Below are positions 59,897 to 64,000 of a stretch of 64,000 nucleotides of DNA, in pieces. The notes beneath the pieces are model-generated. The model had not been told where the DNA came from. It worked only from the letters and a program-made list of their open reading frames with translations, and made no database searches. Origin of the DNA: Anaerolineales bacterium HSG24 (GTDB lineage Bacteria > Chloroflexota > Anaerolineae > 4572-78 > J111); NCBI GenBank assembly GCA_030377895.1, contig JAUCGB010000003.1:1-64000 (forward strand), given 5' to 3'. Made by a program: the position numbers and the translations under genes. Each line of letters begins with the position of its first letter. Position 1 is the stretch's first letter.

Positions 59897-62032
59897 TTGA
59901 ATCTAAAAAATTTACCACTATCAACCCTTTTGGCCATGATGTTAGTCATGGCCCTGTTAGTTACTCCTAGTTTGGCCCAAGAGCCAGATGAGGAAAGAGA
60001 AGAGTTAGAAAGTGCCTCGTATGAGTTTACCGAAGATATGACCGCGCGTAACATTGGAGCCTTGGCCGCTCCTGCCGCTGAAGTTCTGCCGATTCAGGGG
60101 CAGTTGACCGATAGTGCCGGAACCCCAATTACGGGTAATCGAAGCGTCACCTTTAGTGTGTATGAGGTAGCGACCGGAGGAACGGCTAAATGCTCAAGCA
60201 CCCAAACAGTCACCATTACTGAGGGCTTTTTTAGCACCGAGATAACAGGTTGTGATACGGGTGATATTCGGGGCTTTCAAATGTATATGGGCATCAAAGT
60301 CGGAAGCGATGCTGAAATGACTCCCCGACAGCCGTTACGAGCCGTGCCGTATGCTTACAGCTTGTTGCCGGGGGCTGACCTGCAAGGCAATAATGCGGGG
60401 AGTTCCATGCTGTTTGTGGTCAACTTTAGCTCTGAAAAGGATACCAGTGCAGTGCGTGCCCTGACCAATGCTACCGGCGGGCGAACTTATGCCGTATACG
60501 GACGTAATCTTTCCACGGGCGGGCGAGCGGTTTATGGGATTACGGAAGCCCTGACCGGCACAACTTATGGCATGTACGGGGTTAGCCAATCCGACGAAGG
60601 GCAAGGGGTGCGAGGATGGGCCGAAAACTCAACCGGAAATACTGTGGGGGTCTTTGGGCGTAGTAGCTCTAATCAAGGAACTGGCGTACATGGGGTAGCC
60701 ACTTCTGTTGAAGGCACGACCTACGGTGTGTATGGCGAAAGTAGATCTGACAATGGGTATGGGATTTATGGATATGCCAGCGCAAAAAACCCGCTAGATA
60801 CCACCTATGGCGTTTATGGGCGTAGCGAAGGGCCAACTGGCTATGGAGTGTATGGCATCGGACTAGATGTGGGAACGGCTGGCCTCGTCACCGCCACCAC
60901 AACCGGACAGACGACTGGGCTATACGGCTTGAGCGCCTCCGACGAAGGGCGTGGCGTGTATGGGGTGGCAACGGCAATAAGTGGCACAACCTACGGGGTG
61001 TACGGGCAAACTACTGCTCTAACTGGCACCACCTACGGCCTGTACGGACACAATAGCTCTCAAAATGGTTACGGCAGTTTCGGCTATGTCAGCGCCTTAA
61101 CTGGCACGACTTACGGAACTTATGGTCAAAGTGATGCCGATAACGGCTACGGCGTTTATGGGCATACCACAGCTCTGACTGGCACGACTTACGGAACTTA
61201 TGGTCAAAGTGATGCCAATAACGGCTACGGCGTTTACGGGCATACCACAGCCCTGACCGGCACGACTTACGGAACTTATGGTCAAAGTGATGCCGATAAC
61301 GGCTACGGTGTTTATGGGCATACCACCGCCCTGACTGGCACGACTTATGGCGTTTACGGTGAGAGTCAATCAACCCAAGGGGCTGGCGTACAGGGTTCGC
61401 ATCTAGGCGCAGGCGTAGGGGTTATGGCCCACAGCAACAGCGGCAACCCCATCGAAGCGTATGGCTCAGTGGCAACCAATACTGTCTTCAAAGTCTCCAA
61501 TGATGGGGATGTTTACGCCGACGGGAGTTACCATTGTGGCGGATCTATCACCGAAACAACCACGACGATTACTGGTACAACTGTGGTGACGAGCATTATC
61601 CGAAGCGGACTGAATCCCTGTTTGCAAGACCAAAGTGAGGCCGATTTTGCCGAGATGTTGCCGACCAGTCAAAACGCACTGGAAGCGGGCGACGTACTGG
61701 TCATCAACATGGATGGTGAGTTAGCCAAAAGTGATACAGCCTTCCAACCGACGGTAGTCGGCGTTTATTCAACCAAGCCGAGTTACTTGGGCAATAGCCG
61801 TAATTGGGGACAAGATGGGTACGCGCCGCTGGCCTTAGTCGGGATTGTGCCGGTTAAAGTCAGCACCGAAAACGGAACGATTCAACCGGGCGACTTACTG
61901 GTCGCCTCAGACACCCCCGGACACGCCATGCGAGCTGGCGACAACTCAGCCAACGGCACGGTGATTGGTAAGGCGTTGATGGGCTTTGAAGATGGAACTG
62001 GATTCATCCGTATGTTGGTGATGTTGCAGTAG
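59897..62032 (+). CDS. Secreted YG-repeat protein with 78-bp tandem repeats
   Basis: 711 residues; TTG start with AGGAG 7 nt upstream. Signal peptide (1-27, ending SLAQ). An N-terminal beta domain (IQGQLTDSAGTPITGNRSV to PLRAVPYAYSLLPGA) is shared with the protein at 62522. Residues about 190-500 are irregular repeats of TYG(V/T)YG. Three units near 61094-61327 are exactly 26 residues and nearly identical in DNA. The C-terminal domain (ADFAEMLP, GDVLVI, VVGVYSTKPSYLG) resembles C-terminal domains of tail-fibre-like and surface proteins. Probably an extracellular fibre; the function is unknown. Confidence 0.82.
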   Translation: MNLKNLPLSTLLAMMLVMALLVTPSLAQEPDEEREELESASYEFTEDMTARNIGALAAPAAEVLPIQGQLTDSAGTPITGNRSVTFSVYEVATGGTAKCSSTQTVTITEGFFSTEITGCDTGDIRGFQMYMGIKVGSDAEMTPRQPLRAVPYAYSLLPGADLQGNNAGSSMLFVVNFSSEKDTSAVRALTNATGGRTYAVYGRNLSTGGRAVYGITEALTGTTYGMYGVSQSDEGQGVRGWAENSTGNTVGVFGRSSSNQGTGVHGVATSVEGTTYGVYGESRSDNGYGIYGYASAKNPLDTTYGVYGRSEGPTGYGVYGIGLDVGTAGLVTATTTGQTTGLYGLSASDEGRGVYGVATAISGTTYGVYGQTTALTGTTYGLYGHNSSQNGYGSFGYVSALTGTTYGTYGQSDADNGYGVYGHTTALTGTTYGTYGQSDANNGYGVYGHTTALTGTTYGTYGQSDADNGYGVYGHTTALTGTTYGVYGESQSTQGAGVQGSHLGAGVGVMAHSNSGNPIEAYGSVATNTVFKVSNDGDVYADGSYHCGGSITETTTTITGTTVVTSIIRSGLNPCLQDQSEADFAEMLPTSQNALEAGDVLVINMDGELAKSDTAFQPTVVGVYSTKPSYLGNSRNWGQDGYAPLALVGIVPVKVSTENGTIQPGDLLVASDTPGHAMRAGDNSANGTVIGKALMGFEDGTGFIRMLVMLQ
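61094..61327 (+). repeat. Tandem 78-bp coding repeats
   Basis: Units begin at 61094, 61172 and 61250, and a partial fourth at 61328, each encoding ALTGTTYGTYGQSDA followed by NNGYGVYGHTT or a close variant. Confidence 0.95.
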
Positions 62033-62066
62033 CGTAAATTCTACGGTAGACTCTAAGGAACATACA

Positions 62067-62399
62067 ATGCAAACAATCAAAAACTATGCTGTAACTATAA
62101 AACAAGCCAACATGGGCCGGACGGTACTGCTGGCGGTAGTTCTCACGCTGTTGCTGAGTGGAATCGCTCTCGCCGCCGCTAGTTCGGCCAATCATAACAT
62201 TCCATCCATGACTGTCTACGGAACCGGCAGTAGTGTCTCATCAGCCAATCACCAAACCAACTACAACGTTGGTCAAACCGCCAGCCAAAGTAGTGTCAGT
62301 AGCAATTACCGAGCCAACATGGGATTTTGGGCGACCTCGAACATTGTGGTCGTACCCACATCGTCTGGTGTTTACCTACCTCTTGTTATTCGGCGATAA
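62067..62399 (+). CDS. Small secreted protein with YLPLV-R tail (1)
   Basis: 110 residues. A basic start, hydrophobic signal (18-37, ending ALAAA), a Ser-rich body with YNVGQTASQSSVSSNYRANM and GFW, and the C-terminus VYLPLVIRR. The body pattern (VGQ...S..Y...GFW) occurs in other bacterial secreted proteins. The tail recurs in the last gene of the window. Confidence 0.75.
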   Translation: MQTIKNYAVTIKQANMGRTVLLAVVLTLLLSGIALAAASSANHNIPSMTVYGTGSSVSSANHQTNYNVGQTASQSSVSSNYRANMGFWATSNIVVVPTSSGVYLPLVIRR

Positions 62400-62422
62400 T
62401 CCATGATGGATGACTGAATAAG

Positions 62423-62448
62423 CCCGACGCATCAACGCGTCGGGTTTT
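62423..62448 (+). terminator. Terminator after the small secreted protein
   Basis: CCCGACGC and GCGTCGGG with TTTT. Confidence 0.75.
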
Positions 62449-62521
62449 GTGTCATAATTTCTGATGCGTAAAAAACCGTTCTCTTCACCATTTGTTGTTA
62501 TCACTCCAAAGAGCAAACTCT

Positions 62522-63619
62522 ATGAATCTGAAATCAATCATTAAACCCATCGGCCTAACCAGTTTGTTTTGGCTGATGTTGTGGGTGGCCGGAACAGTGT
62601 TCGGTCAGGGCCAGTTCACCAACATGCAGTCGAGCCAAATCAACCCCACCGCGGCCCAACCAGCATATCAGATGAACTATCAGGGTTATTTGACCGACGG
62701 GCAAAGTCAACCATTAAATGGGCTTTACAATTTGGAGTTTTGGCTCTATGATGCCGAAACGGGCGGAGTTCCCTTGTGGGGGCCAGAAACTCATTTAGAG
62801 GTGCCGATTCAAAAGGGACTGTTTAGTGTCGTGTTGGGTGAATTATTACGACTGCCGCCACAAGCCTTTAAGCAGACCGCTTTTTTACGGATCAGTGTCG
62901 ATGGGGTATCATTAGCCTCACAACAGGTGCGAGGAGTGCCATACTCCTTTAGCCTGCTCCCCGGTGCAACAATTGAGGGTGATCCGGTGGGGACGGTCTA
63001 TGGGTTGAGCGTCATTAACACCGATATTGGCGATCAAAGCCAAGGACGGGGTATCTGGGCGCAGGGGTATCAATATGGCCTCGTGGCACAGGAGACTGGG
63101 CCGGGTGATGTGGCCCTTCTTTCGACCAGTTTTGTCGAAGCGGAGGGGTATAAAAGCCACGAACCGTCCTACCTTTGGATTCCCGGTATCCGTATTATCC
63201 AAGGCGACCCCGGCTTACTAGAGATAGAGCTAACCGCCTCTGGAACCGTCATCTTAAGCCGAAATAGCTTGGGGACAGAGACGTTTTATCTCCCGATTGA
63301 CATCGTCTCGCAGTTGTACGGACAAGAGGTCGCGGTCAGCGAGGTGACGCTTCAATACTACGTCAACCATGCTGATACCTATATCTTTCGGACGCGTTTA
63401 GAAAAAATGATCGGCACCAACGAATCGGAATCTATCTTGGATAGTCAAGATCAGCTCAACCAAACGAGTGATACTGCCCACTCGTTCCTAACGACTGGCA
63501 ACTACACCCTGACCACCACCTCCGGCCCGTTGAATCTAGCCGTGACCGCCAACTTTTCCGATCCGGGGAAAAAGCTCTATTTGGGTGGGGTGCGGTTGCG
63601 TTTGGAGCATCATGATTAA
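62522..63619 (+). CDS. Secreted beta-domain protein related to the YG-repeat protein
   Basis: 365 residues from the ATG at 62522, which begins a standard signal peptide (MNLKSIIKPIGLTSLFWL); a frame 10 codons longer is less likely. Residues about 45-150 (MNYQGYLTDGQSQPLNGLYN, RGVPYSFSLLPGA) match the N-terminal domain of the 711-residue protein. The remainder, with VYGLSV and a beta-rich C-terminal part, has no repeats. Likely a surface protein of the same system. Confidence 0.75.
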   Translation: MNLKSIIKPIGLTSLFWLMLWVAGTVFGQGQFTNMQSSQINPTAAQPAYQMNYQGYLTDGQSQPLNGLYNLEFWLYDAETGGVPLWGPETHLEVPIQKGLFSVVLGELLRLPPQAFKQTAFLRISVDGVSLASQQVRGVPYSFSLLPGATIEGDPVGTVYGLSVINTDIGDQSQGRGIWAQGYQYGLVAQETGPGDVALLSTSFVEAEGYKSHEPSYLWIPGIRIIQGDPGLLEIELTASGTVILSRNSLGTETFYLPIDIVSQLYGQEVAVSEVTLQYYVNHADTYIFRTRLEKMIGTNESESILDSQDQLNQTSDTAHSFLTTGNYTLTTTSGPLNLAVTANFSDPGKKLYLGGVRLRLEHHD

Positions 63620-63899
63620 ACGGGGTCAATGGTGGTTACTCATAATATTACTTTGGAGTATCATGACTGGCGGCATTTTGGCTCAAGATAGCGAGCCACT
63701 ACTCCAGCGCAGTTTGTGGAGCGCAACCAGCGGGCTAGTTGCTGATACGGATAATCAATTCTTGTTATCAGGCTCGTTGGGTGAGCCGATTGTGGGACGA
63801 GCAATGGTAACGGGCAGTTATCATCTACAAACTGGCTACTGGTCAGAGGGTGTAAGGCATGAGACTATGTTTTATTTGCCTCTGGTAGTGAGAAAGTAG
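63612..63899 (+). CDS. Small secreted protein with YLPLV-R tail (2)
   Basis: 95 residues; the ATG overlaps the end of the preceding gene by 8 nt, so the two are coupled. Signal peptide (IKRGQWWLLIILLWSIM, ending ILAQ). The body SGSLGEPIVGRAMVTGSYHL followed by GYW and the C-terminus FYLPLVVRK match the plan of the protein at 62067. The last 100 bases of the window hold no gene I can support. Confidence 0.75.
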   Translation: MIKRGQWWLLIILLWSIMTGGILAQDSEPLLQRSLWSATSGLVADTDNQFLLSGSLGEPIVGRAMVTGSYHLQTGYWSEGVRHETMFYLPLVVRK

Positions 63900-64000
63900 A
63901 GCATGCCAGATGACTGGAAGCCGCGCACAATGCGGGGTTTCTAACTAGAAGCCAATAGGCATCAGGTTAGCATGCGGCAGACTAGAAGCCTGCACTTCCA

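Noticed and set aside
61089-61373. Open frames on the minus strand opposite the YG repeats
   Set aside because: They simply mirror the 78-bp coding repeats and have no start signals.
1-64000. tRNA or rRNA genes
   Set aside because: I read the intergenic regions for cloverleaf ends and conserved rRNA blocks and saw none; a dedicated scan could still find one.

Overview
The window looks like a chromosomal segment of a filamentous or otherwise complex member of the Chloroflexota (Anaerolineae-like). This is inferred from gene content only: a decaprenyl-phosphate phosphoribosyltransferase-like UbiA protein, a sortase, large TPR-CHAT proteins, a partner-switching module, 2TM-type Ser/Thr kinases, and small secreted proteins ending in a YLPLV-R tail. 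No rRNA, tRNA, CRISPR array, prophage or full insertion sequence was seen. The DNA between genes is crowded with short non-coding mobile elements, many with intact target-site duplications.

Layout. 0-15 kb: K+ channel with RCK domains, uvrC, mscS, a membrane-anchored Mrr-type nuclease, a sortase, an Rnl5-like RNA ligase, pdxT, a Nudix hydrolase, an FtsB/DivIC-like protein and a B3/B4 domain protein. 14-25 kb: PfkB kinase, GAF histidine kinase, tlyA, UbiA-type transferase, phosphodiester glycosidase, gatB, a GT2 glycosyltransferase, a hotdog thioesterase paired with avtA, and a CDGSH protein. 25.7-29.1 kb: a four-gene type III-B-like CRISPR RAMP operon (Cmr1, a Cmr6-like RAMP with an RGG tail, Cmr4, Cmr5) with a good promoter but without Cas10/Cmr2, Cmr3, Cas6, adaptation genes or array. 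29.5-40 kb: two GT4 glycosyltransferases, the second starting at a likely ATT codon; a SpoIIE-type phosphatase, RsbW-like kinase and STAS protein; der; a divergent Amt homologue that lacks both pore histidines; and a secreted M23 peptidase with a dockerin-like end.

40.3-54 kb is the most unusual part. Two CIRCE (HrcA operator) matches lie inside a 230-bp inverted-repeat structure. They precede a small nuclease-fold fragment and two tandem, exported TPR-CHAT proteins of 1023 and 1451 residues. These are followed by a convergent RHH/DUF5678-like and retropepsin-like pair, a TPR membrane protein, a FecR-like/TPR lipoprotein, a PIN-toxin remnant and a membrane Ser/Thr kinase. 54-64 kb: def, a receiver-roadblock regulator, ald, an aspartate-type aminotransferase, and a run of four secreted proteins (one with 78-bp YG-rich repeats).

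How the parts may work together: the Cmr genes form one transcript that could build only the Cmr4/5/6/1 part of an effector, so the base must be encoded elsewhere or be missing. The CHAT region could be an envelope stress or proteolysis module, heat-regulated if the CIRCE sites are real. The repeat families (A-D here) have reshaped promoters, terminators and even coding sequence: a REP-like palindrome is translated inside both CHAT proteins.
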